NCBI GenBank assembly: GCA_945890595.1
Contig: CAMDCQ010000112.1
Location: 1 to 7,690 of the forward strand
Reading direction: 5' to 3'
Length of the DNA stretch: 7,690 nt
DNA from: Chitinophaga pinensis
GTDB lineage: Bacteria; Bacteroidota; Bacteroidia; NS11-12g; UBA9320
Position 1 is the stretch's first letter; every line of letters starts with the position of its first letter. Shown here in pieces: positions 7,202-7,690 of the stretch. Made by a program: the position numbers and the translations under genes. The notes below the pieces were generated by a model that did not search any database, was not told the DNA's origin, and saw only the letters and a list, made by a program, of their open reading frames with translations.

Positions 7202-7639
7202 TAAAGCTTTAACCATATCTGCAATCATCTTGCCATCGGCGCGACCTTTCATCTTGCCATTGGCCATTCCCATTACCTTTCCCATATCTTTCATTCCATT
7301 CGCCCCTGTTTCGGCTATAATTGCTTTTATTTCAGCCTCGACTTCATTTTCATTTAACTGAGCAGGAAGAAACGAATCGATAATAGCAAGTTCTTCTTCT
7401 TCAATTACTGCCAAATCAGGTCTATTTTGCTCTTGGTAGATGGCAAGCGAGTCTTTTCGTTGCTTAGCCATTTTAACTAAAGTCGCCATTTCATCTTCTT
7501 CCGTAATTGCTTTACCCCCTTCTTGTGTAGCCAGAAGCATAAGTGCAGACTTGATTGCTCTAAGTCCTCTTAATGCAGTGGCATCTTTGGCTTTCATAGC
7601 CGTTTTCATTTGTTCTGATATTTGATCTGAAAGACTCAT
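7193..7639 (-). CDS. yqeY: GatB/YqeY domain-containing protein
   Basis: A complete 148-residue protein, the usual length for YqeY. Seen: an N-terminal helical region with S-L-x-x-Q-I and M-K-x-A-M-K-x-K (residues 2-18) and L-R-x-I-K-S-A-L (26-33); the middle signature K-Q-R-K-D-S (59-64), N-R-P-D-L-A (72-77) and F-L-P-A-Q-L (90-95); and the C-terminal signature D-M-G-K-V-M-G (118-124), G-R-A-D-G-K (132-137). Family knowledge: YqeY resembles the tail domain of GatB, the tRNA-binding subunit of the Asp/Glu-tRNA amidotransferase. Its own role is poorly defined, and amidotransferase activity should not be assumed because the catalytic parts are absent. It is probably cytoplasmic. The start is chosen because M-S-L is the family N-terminus; the next Met (M11) would remove conserved residues. 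It converges with the giant gene and overlaps it by 9 bp. Confidence 0.93.
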   Translation of the reverse strand: MSLSDQISEQMKTAMKAKDATALRGLRAIKSALMLLATQEGGKAITEEDEMATLVKMAKQRKDSLAIYQEQNRPDLAVIEEEELAIIDSFLPAQLNENEVEAEIKAIIAETGANGMKDMGKVMGMANGKMKGRADGKMIADMVKALLT

Positions 7640-7643
7640 GGCG

Positions 7644-7674
7644 CAAAGGTAGGTGTGTTGTGCTAAAAATAAAA
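7644..7674 (-). promoter_or_regulatory. Bacteroidota-type promoter of the YqeY gene
   Basis: On the minus strand TACCTTTG (7651 down to 7644) is an exact match to the Bacteroidota -7 consensus TAnnTTTG. TTTT at 7674-7671, 19 bases upstream, is one base from the TTTG -33 element, and 19 is within the usual spacing. Only four bases (GCGC... side, 7643-7640) separate the -7 box from the ATG, so transcription should start at or next to the initiation codon. No Shine-Dalgarno-like sequence is present. The -7 match is seen directly; the start point is inferred. Confidence 0.65.
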
Positions 7675-7690
7675 TGATTAATACCAGTCA

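Noticed and set aside
7202..7211. Palindrome TAAAGCTTTA just after the giant gene as a possible terminator
   Set aside because: It has no loop, is AT-rich, and is not followed by a T-run on either strand, so it cannot form a normal intrinsic terminator hairpin.
7225..7260. Twelve-base direct repeat TCATCTTGCCAT, two copies 24 bases apart
   Set aside because: Both copies encode the G-K-M residues of the conserved YqeY C-terminal signature in the same frame (eight codons apart). Protein constraint and codon choice explain it.
7440..7625. Open frame of 61 codons on the plus strand
   Set aside because: It is antisense to the conserved middle and N-terminal part of the YqeY gene. Its hydrophobic, Ala/Ser/Ile-rich product is what antisense reading of helical Lys/Glu/Ala codons gives.
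1..7690. A novel defence, mobile or biosynthetic system
   Set aside because: Only two genes are present: a structural exported protein and a YqeY family protein. No nuclease, transposase, reverse transcriptase, toxin, synthetase or repeat-spacer structure is visible on either strand.

Overview
The window looks like Bacteroidota chromosome, from a flavobacterial or cytophagal/chitinophagal-type lineage that I cannot resolve further. The evidence is a C-terminal sorting domain of the gliding-motility/type IX secretion (T9SS) type, long PKD and DUF11-like arrays, a TAnnTTTG promoter box, no Shine-Dalgarno sequence at the one visible start, and AT-rich DNA.

Layout. Bases 1-7201 (+ strand) are one uninterrupted reading frame for a giant secreted, probably cell-surface protein of at least 2399 residues. 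Its 5' end is cut by the window edge: only the tail of a signal peptide is present. In order it contains: the signal-peptide remnant; about 1490 residues of DUF11/CARDB-like beta-sandwich modules with two calcium-loop-like motifs; two Ig-like modules; eight PKD-like modules with a strikingly regular cysteine pattern; and an 86-residue T9SS type B sorting domain. Bases 7193-7639 (- strand) encode a complete GatB/YqeY-domain protein of 148 residues. The two genes converge and overlap by 9 bp at their stop codons. Bases 7640-7690 hold the YqeY promoter, placed so close to the ATG that the transcript may be leaderless.

How the parts relate. The two genes show no evident functional link: one is an exported adhesin-like surface protein, the other a small cytoplasmic protein of a widespread family related to the GatB tail domain. 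They share only their 3' ends. I see no RNA gene, mobile element, CRISPR array, defence system or biosynthetic cluster. The most interesting signals are inside the giant protein (a fixed 24-residue spacing between cysteines of successive modules, and many Bacteroidota O-glycosylation-type tripeptides) and at the overlapping gene ends and the compressed promoter/start.
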